A stretch of DNA of 64,000 bases from Enterobacter chengduensis (GCF_001984825.2 NZ_CP043318.1:4278001-4342000), one strand, 5' to 3'; counted from the stretch's first letter, positions 1 to 9,534 are shown. Translations and numbers: made by a program. The notes: generated by a model from the sequence alone, not told the origin.

Positions 1-531
1 CTGACGGACGTGGACGATACCGCTCAGAACACCACGCGCCAGAAAAGCCAGACGCTTATCGGGTTTACCCACGCCCTGAGCCTGGCGGTGAAGCATATCC
101 GCGGCCCGCAGATAAAAACCGCCCGCAATATGTTCGCCTTACCCATTCTACAGCCGGAGAGCGAAGCGTGGTTTGCGCAAAATCTTGACGATTTTCTGGC
201 GGAGTATGACTGGACGGTGCCGATGGCCATGCCGCTGATGGAGTCCGTCCCGGTAGACGAGAGCGACGCCTGGCTGACCCGTCTGGTTAACGCGGTTGCC
301 GCCCGCCCCGGCGCGCTCGATAAAACCATTTTTGAACTGCAGGCGAAAGACTGGGATCGGCAACCGCAGCGCGCCGTTTCCGACGGCCAGCTTGCGCAGT
401 GGATGCGCGTGCTCCAGCTGAACGGCGTCAAACACTACGGTTACTACCCCGACGATTTCATCAACAACCAGCCTGCTATCTCCCGCATCAGGCCTGAATT
501 TTCTTCCTACTGGTACCCTGACAATGACTGA
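1..531 (+). CDS. pgaB: PgaB C-terminal part (PNAG deacetylase lipoprotein), cut by window start
   Basis: The reading frame is open from base 1, so the gene begins before the window. About 176 C-terminal residues are present, ending at TAA/TGA-proximal sequence with YWYPDND. They match the C-terminal glycoside-hydrolase-like domain of PgaB, the outer-membrane lipoprotein that partly de-N-acetylates poly-beta-1,6-N-acetylglucosamine and helps export it across the periplasm. The catalytic deacetylase domain lies upstream and is not visible. The 3' end overlaps pgaC by 8 bases, which is the usual tight coupling in pgaABCD. The family call rests on this context and on the pgaC and pgaD genes that follow. 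Confidence 0.9.
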   Translation: MTDVDDTAQNTTRQKSQTLIGFTHALSLAVKHIRGPQIKTARNMFALPILQPESEAWFAQNLDDFLAEYDWTVPMAMPLMESVPVDESDAWLTRLVNAVAARPGALDKTIFELQAKDWDRQPQRAVSDGQLAQWMRVLQLNGVKHYGYYPDDFINNQPAISRIRPEFSSYWYPDND

Positions 532-1855
532 TCGCATTATCGCATTCTCTATTTTATGTCTGGTATTCGGGTTGCCGTTAGGCGTGGCCGCCCTCTTTAC
601 CGGCGAGCTGATTCTGGATTTTGTCTTCTTCTGGCCGCTGTTTATGTCGGTGCTCTGGATAACCGGCGGCCTCTATTTCTGGTTTCAGCTTGAACGCCAC
701 TGGTCGTGGGATAAAGAAACTCCGCCGCCCGCGCTGCCCGGCGAGCCGCTCATCTCCATTCTTATCCCCTGCTTCAACGAGGGCAGGAATGCCCGGGAGA
801 CCATCAGCGCCGCGCTGGATCAGCGGTATGAAAATATCGAAGTTATCGCCATCAACGACGGGTCGTCTGACAACACGGCGGAGGTATTGCAGGCCCTGGC
901 GCTGGAGCAGCCGCGCCTGCGGGTGATTAACCTCGCGGAGAACCAGGGGAAAGCGCTGGCGCTTAAAGCCGGGGCGGCGGCGGCCCGGGGCGATCTGCTG
1001 GTCTGCATTGACGGCGATGCCCTGCTCGATCGCGATACGGCAGCGTATCTGGTGGCACCGCTGATTCATTATCCCCACGTCGGCGCGGTTACCGGAAATC
1101 CGCGTATTCGTACCCGTTCCACGCTGATTGGCCGCATTCAGGTGGGCGAGTTCTCCTCCATCATTGGCCTCATCAAGCGAACGCAGCGGATCTATGGCCG
1201 AGTATTTACCGTCTCCGGCGTCATCGCCGCCTTTCGCCGACAGGCGCTGGCGGACGTTGGGTACTGGAGCCCGGACATGATCACCGAAGATATCGACATC
1301 AGCTGGAAGCTCCAGCTGCGCCACTGGGATATCTTTTTCGAGCCGCGGGCGCTGTGCTGGATCCTGATGCCGGAGACGCTGAAGGGCCTGTGGAAACAGC
1401 GCCTGCGCTGGGCCCAGGGCGGCGCGGAGGTGTTTCTTGTCAACCTTCGCAGGATTGTCCGCTGGGAGCATCACCGCATGTGGCCCCTGTTTATGGAGTA
1501 CGCGCTGTCGACGCTGTGGGCGTTCGCTTACGCGATGACGGTGCTGCTGTTCCTCCTCAGCCACGTCGCGCCGGTTCCCGCCCGGCTGACCGTGGAGAGC
1601 CTGTTTCCACCGGAGTTTACCGGGCTGCTGCTGGGGGTGATGTGCCTGCTGCAGTTCCTGGTCAGCTTGTACATCGAGCGGCGCTATGAGCGGAAGGTGG
1701 CCAGCTCGCTGTTTTGGGTGATCTGGTTCCCGATGGTGTACTGGATGATCGGCCTGTTCACCACCCTCGTCGCGTTTCCAAAAGTCATGCTTAAACGCCA
1801 GCGCGCCCGCGCGCGCTGGATCAGTCCGGACCGGGGAAAAGGAAGCCTTCAATGA
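524..1855 (+). CDS. pgaC: PgaC, PNAG synthase glycosyltransferase
   Basis: A 443-residue processive family 2 glycosyltransferase that polymerises UDP-GlcNAc into the biofilm exopolysaccharide PNAG at the inner membrane. N-terminal hydrophobic segments (about residues 5-25 and 30-50) are followed by the GT-A domain with [11 protein letters not shown], the CIDGDAL acidic motif, the TEDID acceptor/base motif and QRLRW, the QxxRW signature of processive enzymes. C-terminal membrane segments follow (about 325-345, 360-380 and 395-420). Length is close to that of E. coli PgaC. The start at 524 overlaps the end of pgaB and the stop overlaps pgaD by 4 bases. Together these indicate one translationally coupled operon. 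Confidence 0.97.
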   Translation: MTDRIIAFSILCLVFGLPLGVAALFTGELILDFVFFWPLFMSVLWITGGLYFWFQLERHWSWDKETPPPALPGEPLISILIPCFNEGRNARETISAALDQRYENIEVIAINDGSSDNTAEVLQALALEQPRLRVINLAENQGKALALKAGAAAARGDLLVCIDGDALLDRDTAAYLVAPLIHYPHVGAVTGNPRIRTRSTLIGRIQVGEFSSIIGLIKRTQRIYGRVFTVSGVIAAFRRQALADVGYWSPDMITEDIDISWKLQLRHWDIFFEPRALCWILMPETLKGLWKQRLRWAQGGAEVFLVNLRRIVRWEHHRMWPLFMEYALSTLWAFAYAMTVLLFLLSHVAPVPARLTVESLFPPEFTGLLLGVMCLLQFLVSLYIERRYERKVASSLFWVIWFPMVYWMIGLFTTLVAFPKVMLKRQRARARWISPDRGKGSLQ

Positions 1856-2286
1856 ACGAAAATACCTTAATTTTGACCGAACATCGGCTATTGCCGCGTC
1901 TTTTCGATGCCGCGTTGACGCTGGCGGCGTGGGGTGGATTTCTGTTTTTCCTGTATGCCAGGCTCTGGATGCAGCTCACCGATGAGAGCGACCACCGATG
2001 GAGCGTGATTATTGCCTCCTTTAATACGGTGTTGCTCTACCTGCTGTTCGCCGCGCTCAACGGCTGGCTGCTGATTTTGTGGTATCAGTACAACCGCCGC
2101 CGCGCCCACGTGAGGCGGCGCCAGCCGGGCTATTTTCACCAGGAGGAGCTGGCCCGCAGCTTTAACGTCTCACCGCAGATCATCTCCGAGATGAGCCAGT
2201 ACAACCTGCTGACGGTTTACCATGACCAGATTGGCCGCATCATCGATTTGAAGATCAGCGAGCAGCTGGAAGAGGAAGAACAGTAA
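1852..2286 (+). CDS. pgaD: PgaD, PNAG synthesis accessory membrane protein
   Basis: A 144-residue inner-membrane protein with two hydrophobic segments (about residues 18-40 and 60-82) followed by a charged cytosolic tail ending in [10 protein letters not shown]. This is the layout of PgaD, which binds PgaC and is needed for cyclic-di-GMP-stimulated PNAG polymerisation. Its ATG overlaps the pgaC stop (ATGA-type overlap, 4 bases). It is the last gene of the pga operon; a hairpin and a non-coding block follow. The family is short and diverged, so the assignment leans partly on operon position. Confidence 0.93.
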   Translation: MNENTLILTEHRLLPRLFDAALTLAAWGGFLFFLYARLWMQLTDESDHRWSVIIASFNTVLLYLLFAALNGWLLILWYQYNRRRAHVRRRQPGYFHQEELARSFNVSPQIISEMSQYNLLTVYHDQIGRIIDLKISEQLEEEEQ

Positions 2287-2291
2287 CGAAA

Positions 2292-2316
2292 AGCCCCCGC
2301 AGGATGCCCTGCGGGC
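2292..2316 (-). terminator. Rho-independent terminator at the pgaD/gss convergence
   Basis: A GC-rich hairpin (GCCCGCAGG paired with CCTGCGGGC around a short loop) just after pgaD. Read leftward it is followed by TTTT, so it best fits an end for leftward transcripts from gss. It could also slow rightward pga transcripts. Confidence 0.6.
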
Positions 2317-2640
2317 TGAGGGATCCACAGTATTTTTTAAGCAGAAGCAATGACCTTGTTTCAGAACGACTAAAGGCTTTCAGCGATGCCCTGGTCCGGC
2401 TGTAAATCGCTGAGGCGTTTCCTGCAGGTCGGGGCGAGGCGCATGGATGCGCCGAGAGGGCGGGCTTTACAGGGACGTTACCTCCGCCCGTCCCCGATAA
2501 GCCGGAAGGAATAAGCCGAAGATACCGCGTAGCGGCGATTTACCGCCGGGAGCCCGGGTCGCCAGGGTGGTGGCGACTGAGCCACCCTGGCACGTCCACA
2601 GGCCATGTCGTTAAAGAGTAGCAAGGAACATAAAGTGAAC
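2317..2640. other. Structured GC-rich non-coding block between pgaD and gss
   Basis: About 320 bases without a credible gene but dense in inverted repeats. GGCGCAT/ATGCGCC lies near 2437. GGGCGGG and a CCGCCCGTCCC complement lie between about 2458 and 2497. GCCAGGGTGG (2561-2570) pairs with CCACCCTGGC (2582-2591), while GTCGCCA (2558-2564) can instead pair with TGGCGAC (2571-2577). The last two pairings exclude each other, as in switch-like RNAs or a mobile palindromic repeat. I see no start codon or RBS arrangement supporting a protein. Function unknown; a multi-copy intergenic repeat is the simplest reading. Confidence 0.5.
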
Positions 2641-2666
2641 GGAATGCCCATCAGAGCCGTATGTTC

Positions 2667-2704
2667 CCCCTCACCCCAGCCCTCTCCCTCAAGGGAGAGG
2701 GGGG
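2667..2704. repeat. REP-A palindromic repeat, copy 1
   Basis: CCCCTCACCCCAGCCCTCTC followed by a short loop and GGGAGAGGGG. The same module (CCCTCACCC, then [AG]CCCTCTCCC, loop, GGGAGAGGG) recurs at six other intergenic places in this window. This copy lies at the 3' side of convergent pgaD and gss. Confidence 0.85.
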
Positions 2705-2723
2705 CGTCGGTGCAGACATTATT

Positions 2724-4589
2724 TTATAGCGAGTCCTTCACCACGATCAGCGGCTCAATATCGCTCTCTTTCTTCACCACCAGCGAGTCATCGCCGCGCA
2801 GGCAGGTTCCCCCGTAGTTCCCGCCCACGGTAAAGGTGCAAACCTGTATGTACTTGCCGTCAACCTTCGGCAGGCACCACAGCTGCTGATAGATGTTTTT
2901 ACGGTCGACAAACTTGCCGCTGGATTTATCCAGCAGCTCGTCCTGAGCGCTGATGAGATCGATATTGCTGCCGCAGCGTCCGGCTATCGGCTTGACGGCA
3001 TAGCCGGTCTGCTTGAGCAGTTCGTTAACCTCAAAATCGGTGTCGAGAAGGTAACGGTGGTTCGGGAAGAGCTGCCACAGCACCGGCAGAATGGCTTTGT
3101 TGCCCGGTATCACCGTCCACAGCGGTTCGAAGACCAGCACCTCGGGGCGCAGCAGGACGTCAATGAGGCGGACTTCGCCTTTGGGATGTCCGGTCCGAAT
3201 CGGCACGGCGGCATATTCGGTTTCGCTGACCTCGCGGATCTGCTCTATCGCCGTTTCCCACGCCCAGGTTTTCCACACGCAGTTGACGTGGCGACCTTCG
3301 TCGTCAACCAGCTGTCCGGCGGCATCCCAGCTGAGCGCCCCCAGCCCGTGGAGAATTTTGGTCTCGAACCCGGCCTGCATCAGCGAGCGCTGAATAAAGA
3401 GCGCGTGATAGTCCTCTTCGACATCGTTGTCCTGCATGATGTGGACGAACGGCCGCGCGTGGCTATGCTTCCACGCGCCGGTTAGCTCTTCCAGCAGGCC
3501 CTCCGCCGGGTTATGCCCGTTGCCGCGATAGCCGTTTTTCACCCACTCCTCAAGGATAAGCCCGCCCTCGGTATGGCATGACGCGGAGTCGGCGTTGTAC
3601 TCGTAAACCTTGATGCCGCGCTCGTCCATGCAGAAATCCATACGACCGGTGATCATATGGTGGCGACGCCACTGCCACGAGAGGCGCAGGCGCGGCCAGA
3701 GGATTTTCGGGATATCGAAAAGCGCCAGCAGGCTGTCGTCTTTCAGCACCTTATCGGTGGCGTGCAGGTACATCAGATGCAGCTCGTTGGTGGCCTTGAT
3801 CAGCTCCTGCTCGGCGCTTTCGGTGATGGTGAAGTACTGGCAGGGATCTTTATTGATCACGTGACCGTTCGCGCGGATATACGCCTGCTGCAGCGCGTCA
3901 TTTTCGTTGAGCCATTTTCCGTCGAACTGACGCGTGTTTTTCAGCCGCGCGCCGCTGATTTTCAGCAGCTCGCCGTCGATTTCCGGCTGGGGAACGCTGT
4001 GTTCCGTGTCGTCGGTCTGGATCATCCAGCCGAGAATTTCCGTGTCGCTGAAGGTGTCATGGAGGGTGTAACACCCGTTCTCCACGCTCAGACGCAGCTC
4101 GCGGGTCCACTGCTGCCCGAGCGGCAGCGGGGAGTGAATCACGTTCTGCTCCGCAATGCGCACCCTATCGTCCAGAAGCTGGGCGATCACCGCCACGTGG
4201 CCGGTCTCATGGAACTCACCGCCCTTTTGCCAAACCAGCAGCGCCCCGGCGCGCGGCGCGCGTTTCGAACCGTTGGCAAACGCCTGAAGGGGCAGAATGT
4301 TATCGTTCACCACCTGGCGCAAAAAGCGCAGAGAGAAAATCTCCCACGCCATGCCGACGTCGGTAAACACGACGCCATAGTTGAGGAACAGGAAACGGCG
4401 GGCGAACTCCACGCACTGCCACTTGTGGCCCATGTATTCGTTGCCGATATAGCTGCGAAAATCCGCGTCTTCCGGGTACTTTCGCGGGTCCAGGCTGCCG
4501 TAATTAGAAGAGTAAATCGCCACGCCACCCGGCGCATAGCCTAACAACGTCCCGAATGGCGCGTCACTGCTTAACGTTCCTTTACGCAT
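2724..4589 (-). CDS. gss: Bifunctional glutathionylspermidine synthetase/amidase
   Basis: A 621-residue enzyme that joins glutathione to spermidine with ATP and also hydrolyses the product. The N-terminal amidase (CHAP-type, about residues 1-200) shows the catalytic Cys59 in HKWQCVEF and His131 in HETGHVAV. The C-terminal ATP-grasp synthetase (about 205-621) includes MDFCMDERGIKVYEYNADS and a late GRCGSNIDL segment. Length matches the roughly 619 residues of the E. coli enzyme. It runs leftward and is divergent from yghU, the same pairing as in E. coli. The two activities together adjust the glutathionylspermidine pool during oxidative stress. Confidence 0.97.
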   Translation of the reverse strand: MRKGTLSSDAPFGTLLGYAPGGVAIYSSNYGSLDPRKYPEDADFRSYIGNEYMGHKWQCVEFARRFLFLNYGVVFTDVGMAWEIFSLRFLRQVVNDNILPLQAFANGSKRAPRAGALLVWQKGGEFHETGHVAVIAQLLDDRVRIAEQNVIHSPLPLGQQWTRELRLSVENGCYTLHDTFSDTEILGWMIQTDDTEHSVPQPEIDGELLKISGARLKNTRQFDGKWLNENDALQQAYIRANGHVINKDPCQYFTITESAEQELIKATNELHLMYLHATDKVLKDDSLLALFDIPKILWPRLRLSWQWRRHHMITGRMDFCMDERGIKVYEYNADSASCHTEGGLILEEWVKNGYRGNGHNPAEGLLEELTGAWKHSHARPFVHIMQDNDVEEDYHALFIQRSLMQAGFETKILHGLGALSWDAAGQLVDDEGRHVNCVWKTWAWETAIEQIREVSETEYAAVPIRTGHPKGEVRLIDVLLRPEVLVFEPLWTVIPGNKAILPVLWQLFPNHRYLLDTDFEVNELLKQTGYAVKPIAGRCGSNIDLISAQDELLDKSSGKFVDRKNIYQQLWCLPKVDGKYIQVCTFTVGGNYGGTCLRGDDSLVVKKESDIEPLIVVKDSL

Positions 4590-4772
4590 GTATCCAACCT
4601 AAAACAGGCAGGCGGCAATTTTCTTAGAGGTTGTCGTCGTCTGCACGTTGTAATTAACCTGACAGAGGGTGATTTATCATACACCTGCCCTGCACATTAC
4701 GCTCGCATCGTTAAACGGTTCCCCTGCCAACTGCTACACTGCCTCAACACAACACCAAAGAGGCAGGCCAAC

Positions 4773-5642
4773 ATGTCAGACGAAAACACCTATCAGCCAC
4801 CGAAAGTGTGGGAATGGAAAAAGAACGGCGGCGGCGCGTTCGCCAACATCAACCGCCCAATTTCCGGCGCAACGCATGAGAAAGATCTTCCTGTCGGTTC
4901 GCACCCGCTGCAGCTCTATTCGCTGGGCACACCGAACGGCCAGAAGGTGACGATCATGCTCGAAGAACTGCTGGCGCTGGGCGTGAAGGGCGCGGAGTAC
5001 GACGCGTGGCTGATCCGCATCGGCGAGGGCGATCAGTTCTCCAGCGGGTTTGTTGAGGTGAACCCGAACTCGAAAATTCCGGCGCTTCGTGACCACTCCA
5101 CGAACCCGCCAACGCGCGTATTTGAATCCGGTAATATCCTGCTTTACCTCGCAGAGAAATTCGGTCACTTCCTGCCGAAAGATCCGGCGGGACGCACCGA
5201 GACGCTGAACTGGCTGTTCTGGCTGCAGGGCGCGGCGCCGTTCCTCGGCGGCGGTTTTGGCCACTTCTACAACTATGCGCCGGTGAAAATTGAGTACGCG
5301 ATTGACCGCTTCACTATGGAAGCCAAACGCCTGTTCGACGTGCTGGATAAACAGCTGGCGCGCGGTCGCTACGTGGCGGGTGAGGAGTACACCATCGCGG
5401 ATATCGCCATCTGGCCGTGGTTCGGCTGCGTGGCGCTGGGCAGCGTCTATAACGCCGCCGAGTTCCTTGACGCAGAGAAGTACACAAACGTGCAGCGCTG
5501 GGCGAAGGACGTGGCGAACCGTCATGCCGTCAAGCGCGGACGCATCGTCAACCGCACCAGCGGCGAGCTGAACGAGCAGCTTCACGAGCGCCACGCCGCG
5601 AGCGACTTTGATACCAATACGGAAGACAAGCGTCAGGCATGA
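4773..5642 (+). CDS. yghU: YghU, glutathione S-transferase family disulfide reductase
   Basis: A 289-residue cytosolic protein of the Nu-class GST group. The thioredoxin-like N-terminal domain (about residues 45-130, with LGTPNGQKVTIMLEE and NPNSKIPAL) is followed by the all-helical GST C domain (about 140-265, with YTIADIAIWPW). The extended N-terminus and the SSGFVEVNPNSKIPAL stretch match E. coli YghU, which binds two glutathiones and acts as a disulfide-bond oxidoreductase. The start at 4773 has GAGG about 10 bases upstream. It is divergent from gss, so two glutathione-related genes share one intergenic control region. Confidence 0.96.
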   Translation: MSDENTYQPPKVWEWKKNGGGAFANINRPISGATHEKDLPVGSHPLQLYSLGTPNGQKVTIMLEELLALGVKGAEYDAWLIRIGEGDQFSSGFVEVNPNSKIPALRDHSTNPPTRVFESGNILLYLAEKFGHFLPKDPAGRTETLNWLFWLQGAAPFLGGGFGHFYNYAPVKIEYAIDRFTMEAKRLFDVLDKQLARGRYVAGEEYTIADIAIWPWFGCVALGSVYNAAEFLDAEKYTNVQRWAKDVANRHAVKRGRIVNRTSGELNEQLHERHAASDFDTNTEDKRQA

Positions 5643-5648
5643 CGACTG

Positions 5649-5670
5649 GCCGGGCGGTACGCCGCCCGGC
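5649..5670 (+). terminator. Hairpin after yghU, probable terminator or palindrome
   Basis: GCCGGGCGG and CCGCCCGGC form a 9-bp stem around a 4-base loop, 6 bases after the yghU stop. There is no clear T-run, so it may act as a Rho-dependent 3' stabiliser rather than an intrinsic terminator. Confidence 0.45.
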
Positions 5671-5801
5671 AGAACAGATCCTTTCCCAGGGCATGATTAG
5701 CCTAAAGGTTGAGCCGGTTTGCTGGCACTATCTGGCCGTTTCTCTCCTTTCAGACGCAGAGAAATGACGTATCAACCAACAGCAGTCACAAAGGATCTGT
5801 T

Positions 5802-6134
5802 ATGAAACTCATTAAAACAACGCTGGTTATCAGCGCCCTCATTTTTTCCACCTCGGGAATGGCCATCGACAAAACCGCTGCAGGCGCGGTCGCAGGCGCC
5901 GCTATTGGCGCGGCCACGGGCAAAGATCTGAAATCCACCGTGGGCGGTGCCGTTGTGGGCGCAGGCACCGGTGCCATGTTCAAAAACGGCGATAAAGGTA
6001 AAGCCGCGCGTAAGGGCGGCGCGGTAGGGGCTGCCGTGGGCGCGGGTGCCGCGGCGGTGACCGGCAAGAGCGTGCTGAAAGGTGCAGCCGTTGGCGCGGG
6101 AACGGGCGCGCTGATTGGTGAAGCGACGCACTGA
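5802..6134 (+). CDS. Small exported glycine-zipper protein
   Basis: A 110-residue protein starting MKLIKTTLVISALIFSTSGM, a clear Sec signal peptide ending near AMA/MAID (about residue 21). The mature part is almost all glycine-zipper repeats (AGAVAGAAIGAATG, GGAVVGAGTGAM, GGAVGAAVGAGAAA, GAAVGAGTGALIG), a pattern found in periplasmic or outer-membrane proteins of the YMGG/Gly-zipper type. The start at 5802 has AAAGGA 8 bases before it; an ATG further upstream lacks both RBS and signal peptide. It is monocistronic, with a strong terminator right behind it. The molecular function is unknown; envelope stress or membrane association is an inference. Confidence 0.85.
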   Translation: MKLIKTTLVISALIFSTSGMAIDKTAAGAVAGAAIGAATGKDLKSTVGGAVVGAGTGAMFKNGDKGKAARKGGAVGAAVGAGAAAVTGKSVLKGAAVGAGTGALIGEATH

Positions 6135-6142
6135 TAGACTTT

Positions 6143-6173
6143 GCCGGGCGTCTGTGTGCTCGCCCGGCTTTTT
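6143..6173 (+). terminator. Intrinsic terminator of the glycine-zipper gene
   Basis: GCCGGGCG and CGCCCGGC form an 8-bp stem with a 10-base loop, followed by TTTTT, starting 8 bases after the stop codon. Confidence 0.85.
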
Positions 6174-6192
6174 GAAACCCTTCACCATCTTA

Positions 6193-6468
6193 TCAATGGT
6201 GATGATCGTCATACTGATGCTCAATCACCATCCCTTCCGCCACGCTCGCCACATGGCGTGCACGCGGGTGATAAACCGGAGCAGGTGCCGCATAAACGGT
6301 TTGGGCGGGTGCAGGGGCGACGGTTACCGCCTGCGGAACCGTGGCTGACTGCGGAACAAGCACGACCTTATATCCCGAAGGGACATCGACCGTAACGCTC
6401 TGAGCCATCGCGGTATTGACCACTGCAAAACCTGCCAGGGCAGCAAATAAAATAATACGGTTTTTCAT
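6193..6468 (-). CDS. Small secreted protein of unknown function
   Basis: About 91 residues. The start chosen is MKNRIILFAALAGFAVVNTA (plus-strand 6468), which gives a signal peptide cleaved after AMA near residue 21; an earlier TTG codon is also possible. The mature part reads QSVTVDVPSGYKVVLVPQSA, then an Ala/Pro/Thr-rich low-complexity stretch (about residues 45-70), and ends in a His/Asp-rich tail (EHQYDDHHH) that could bind metal. It converges with the glycine-zipper gene. I do not recognise a characterised homologue. Confidence 0.7.
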   Translation of the reverse strand: MKNRIILFAALAGFAVVNTAMAQSVTVDVPSGYKVVLVPQSATVPQAVTVAPAPAQTVYAAPAPVYHPRARHVASVAEGMVIEHQYDDHHH

Positions 6469-6667
6469 AAATTGAATTATTTCCGGTAACAAGAAGATAA
6501 TTCATTATGTCGGCTGAATCTTAAGACAATATTAATTTTCGTGTTCTGGAATGTGCAGAAAATGCCAAATATATTGGCATAAGAGAATAATTTAATACTT
6601 TAAATATATTGACCCGCGCTATTAAAAAATAGACGGCGCGCGCTGAACACAAAATTCGTGAATAAAG

Positions 6668-6690
6668 CAAGGCCGCACAGGGCGGCCTTG
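6668..6690 (-). terminator. Terminator of the chemotaxis receptor gene
   Basis: CAAGGCCGC and GCGGCCTTG form a 9-10 bp stem just downstream of the leftward receptor gene, followed by a short T-rich stretch (CTTTATT). Confidence 0.7.
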
Positions 6691-6700
6691 CAACGTTGCG

Positions 6701-8248
6701 TTATGCCGTCAGGCGGAACTTCTGCACCGAGCGCTGAAGCTCTTCGGTCTGACGCTCCAGCGCCGCCGCCGCCGCGGAAACCTCTTCAACCAGCGAGGCG
6801 TTCTGCTGGGTGACGCCGTCCATCTGCGTAATGGCAATCCCGACCTGCGAAATGCCCTTGCTTTGCTCCTCAGAAGCAGAGGCGATTTGCTTCATAATGG
6901 TCGTCACTTCCGTCACGTCGCGCAAAATCGCATCCATGGTGGTGCCGGTGTCGCTCACCAGCTGCGCACCCTGCTCTACGCGGGACACGGAGTCGGTAAT
7001 CAGCCCCTCAATCTCTTTCGCCGCGTTGGCGCTGCGGCTTGCCAGGTTGCGAACTTCCCCTGCCACCACGGCGAAACCGCGCCCCTGTTCGCCCGCGCGC
7101 GCCGCCTCAACCGCCGCGTTGAGGGCCAGAATATTGGTCTGGAAGGCAATGCTGTTGATCACGTTGGTGATTTCAGCAATTTTCTTCGAGCTTTGCGAAA
7201 TACCGCTCATGGTGGTCACCACCTCTTCCACCAGCGAGCCGCCGCGGCTGGCGGTGGTTGAGGCCACATCGGCCAGCTGGCTGGCCTGGCGCGCGCTCTC
7301 CGCGTTCAGCTTCACCGTTGCGGTCAGCTGTTCCATGCTGGCTGCCGTCTCTTCCAGCGCAGCCGCCTGCTCTTCGGTACGGGATGAGAGATCGTTGTTA
7401 CCGCTGGAAATTTCCGTCGCCCCGCGCCAGATATTTTCGCTACCGGAGCGGATCGTGCTGACCGCTTCGCGCAGGCTGTCCTGCATGGCGCTCAGCAGCG
7501 GCACCAGCTGCCCCACGCAGTTGCGGCCAAACGGCTCGATGGGCTGGCTGAGATCGCCCTGGGCAATCTGGCGGAACTGGTGGCGAATGCGGTCCAGCGG
7601 TTTGACCAGCATCGCGACCAGGTAACGGTCGGTGAAGAGCAGGATCAGCAGGCCGACGATCGTGGCGACGATAATCACCGTGCGGGTCATGCTGGTCAGG
7701 CCGTCCACCACCACGCGGGTGCTGTCGAGCGACTTCGCGGCAGCATTGTTGAACGCTTCAGCCGCCGCACCGAACGCGCGGCTCAGGGGTGGAGTGACGT
7801 TATTGGCCTGCTGACGATAGCCGTCCAGCGCTCCCTCTTTCGCCTGCTGCATTTGCGGCGTCACGCCCTGTTCGAGCAGCGCCTGCCAGGAGCCGATTAC
7901 CCGGGAAGCGATCTCCTCATCCATCGGGCCTGGGGAGATCGCTTTCATCTCGGCGAGCTTCTTGCCCATGTTATCCAGCGCCTGCTGGGCAGAGGAGAGA
8001 TCCGGCGTGCCGCCTGCGGCTTTGACTTCCATTGCGCGGCTCAGGCGGGTCACAAAGCGGAAATACTGGTCGTTGCCCTGGCTGAGCACCGTCATCTGTT
8101 TGACCAGCTGGCGGTCCACTTCATTGCCATCTGAAACGCGAGACAGGGACCAGGAGCTGTACAGCCCAACGCCCGCCCACATTAAACAAAAGATCCCGAG
8201 AATCGCCAGCATGACGAAACGGATCGTGAAATTACGAAGCATATTCAT
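6701..8248 (-). CDS. Methyl-accepting chemotaxis protein
   Basis: A 515-residue transmembrane chemoreceptor. TM1 (about residues 10-32) is followed by a periplasmic four-helix Tar-type sensor domain (about 35-190), TM2 (about 191-211), a HAMP domain (about 212-265) and a cytoplasmic signalling hairpin. The conserved tip [20 protein letters not shown] lies near residues 365-385, with [17 protein letters not shown] in the methylation region. It ends QKFRLTA and so lacks the NWETF-type pentapeptide that tethers CheR/CheB in major receptors. It may therefore depend on other receptors for adaptation. The ligand is unknown. A sigma-28 promoter lies upstream. Confidence 0.93.
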   Translation of the reverse strand: MNMLRNFTIRFVMLAILGIFCLMWAGVGLYSSWSLSRVSDGNEVDRQLVKQMTVLSQGNDQYFRFVTRLSRAMEVKAAGGTPDLSSAQQALDNMGKKLAEMKAISPGPMDEEIASRVIGSWQALLEQGVTPQMQQAKEGALDGYRQQANNVTPPLSRAFGAAAEAFNNAAAKSLDSTRVVVDGLTSMTRTVIIVATIVGLLILLFTDRYLVAMLVKPLDRIRHQFRQIAQGDLSQPIEPFGRNCVGQLVPLLSAMQDSLREAVSTIRSGSENIWRGATEISSGNNDLSSRTEEQAAALEETAASMEQLTATVKLNAESARQASQLADVASTTASRGGSLVEEVVTTMSGISQSSKKIAEITNVINSIAFQTNILALNAAVEAARAGEQGRGFAVVAGEVRNLASRSANAAKEIEGLITDSVSRVEQGAQLVSDTGTTMDAILRDVTEVTTIMKQIASASEEQSKGISQVGIAITQMDGVTQQNASLVEEVSAAAAALERQTEELQRSVQKFRLTA

Positions 8249-8300
8249 AAGTCTTCCTTGCCGTGAGGGTGAGTTCGCCCAGAGGCGAGTGCTTCTCTCG

Positions 8301-8327
8301 TTATCGGCAGGAAAGAGGGAAATTATA
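8301..8327 (-). promoter_or_regulatory. Sigma-28 (FliA) promoter of the chemotaxis receptor
   Basis: On the minus strand TATAATTT, 11 bases, then GCCGATAA. The FliA consensus is TAAAGTTT-N11-GCCGATAA, so the -10 is perfect, the spacing exact and the -35 matches 6 of 8. It sits about 50 bases before the receptor start, so the gene belongs to the flagellar late class. Confidence 0.8.
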
Positions 8328-8477
8328 ACGTTTTGTGATCATTTTTAATTAGCAGGGCTTCACTGGTCACACAGCGACTCTTAACCCTATCCCCACGCTT
8401 CATGATGTCATTTGTGATGTGGTAAGTTCAGAATGAAAACGTTGTTTCGAAAATTCATCGATAAGAAAGGAGACATC

Positions 8478-9518
8478 ATGTCCTGGTACCCTGACGCTGC
8501 CCGCTATGAACATATGCAGTACCGTTACTGCGGAAAGAGCGGCCTGCGCCTGCCCGCGCTGTCGCTGGGTTTATGGCACAGCTTTGGCCACGTACAGCCT
8601 CTTGATGCCCAGCGGGCGCTGCTGCGCAAAGCCTTCGATCTCGGCATTACCCATTTCGATCTTGCCAACAATTACGGCCCGCCGGCAGGCAGCGCGGAAG
8701 AGAATTTTGGCCGTCTGCTGCGTGAGGACTTTGCCGCGTATCGCGACGAGCTGGTTATCTCCACCAAGGCGGGCTACGACATGTGGCCGGGGCCATACGG
8801 CTCAGGCGGCTCGCGCAAATATCTGCTCGCCAGCCTCGATCGGAGCCTGCAACGCCTGGGCGTCGACTACGTGGATATTTTCTATTCTCACCGCGTGGAT
8901 GAAAACACGCCGATGGAGGAGACGGCCGCCGCGCTGGCCCACGCCGTGCAAAGCGGAAAAGCGCTTTATGTGGGCATCTCCTCCTACTCAACCGAGCGCA
9001 CGCAAAAAATGGCCGAGCTGCTGCGCGAGTGGAAGATCCCTCTGCTGATCCACCAGCCGTCCTACAACCTGCTCAACCGCTGGGTCGATAAGACCGGTTT
9101 GCTGGACGCGCTGGCGGCAAACGGTACCGGCTGCATCGCCTTTACCCCGCTGGCGCAGGGGCTGCTGACCGGAAAATACCTGAACGGAATTCCTGAAGAT
9201 TCGCGCATGCAGCGTGAAGGGAAGAAAATCCGCGGTCTGAACGAAAAAATGCTGACCGAAGCCAACCTGAACAGCCTGCGTTTGCTGAGTGAAATGGCGC
9301 AGGCGCGCGGTCAGTCCATGGCGCAGATGGCGCTAAGCTGGCTGCTGAAAGACGCGCGCGTGACCTCAGTGCTGATTGGCGCAAGCCGCCCGGAACAGAT
9401 TGAGGAGAACGTGCGGGCGCTGGATAACCTGCACTTTAGCGAAGATGAACTGGAAAGAATCGACAGGCATGTTGCGGATGGGGAGTTGAATCTGTGGCAG
9501 GCGTCGTCGGATAAATAA
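8478..9518 (+). CDS. yghZ: YghZ, L-glyceraldehyde 3-phosphate reductase
   Basis: A 346-residue aldo-keto reductase of the AKR14 group, which reduces L-glyceraldehyde 3-phosphate and methylglyoxal with NADPH. The catalytic tetrad is visible: Asp61 and Tyr66 (DLANNYGPP), Lys97 (STKAGYDMWPGPYG) and His138 (FYSHRVDE). Length equals E. coli YghZ. The start at 8478 follows AAGGAGA at ideal spacing; an in-frame ATG 45 bases earlier has no RBS and would add residues the family lacks. It converges with yqhA across a REP-A repeat. Confidence 0.96.
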   Translation: MSWYPDAARYEHMQYRYCGKSGLRLPALSLGLWHSFGHVQPLDAQRALLRKAFDLGITHFDLANNYGPPAGSAEENFGRLLREDFAAYRDELVISTKAGYDMWPGPYGSGGSRKYLLASLDRSLQRLGVDYVDIFYSHRVDENTPMEETAAALAHAVQSGKALYVGISSYSTERTQKMAELLREWKIPLLIHQPSYNLLNRWVDKTGLLDALAANGTGCIAFTPLAQGLLTGKYLNGIPEDSRMQREGKKIRGLNEKMLTEANLNSLRLLSEMAQARGQSMAQMALSWLLKDARVTSVLIGASRPEQIEENVRALDNLHFSEDELERIDRHVADGELNLWQASSDK

Positions 9519-9534
9519 GGCCGCACCGGGCAGT

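Noticed and set aside
578..1852. Long antisense frame opposite pgaC
   Set aside because: A mirror of the strong pgaC gene, with no family resemblance.
5709..5801. An upstream start for the glycine-zipper gene
   Set aside because: It would hide the signal peptide; the ATG at 5802 has the RBS.
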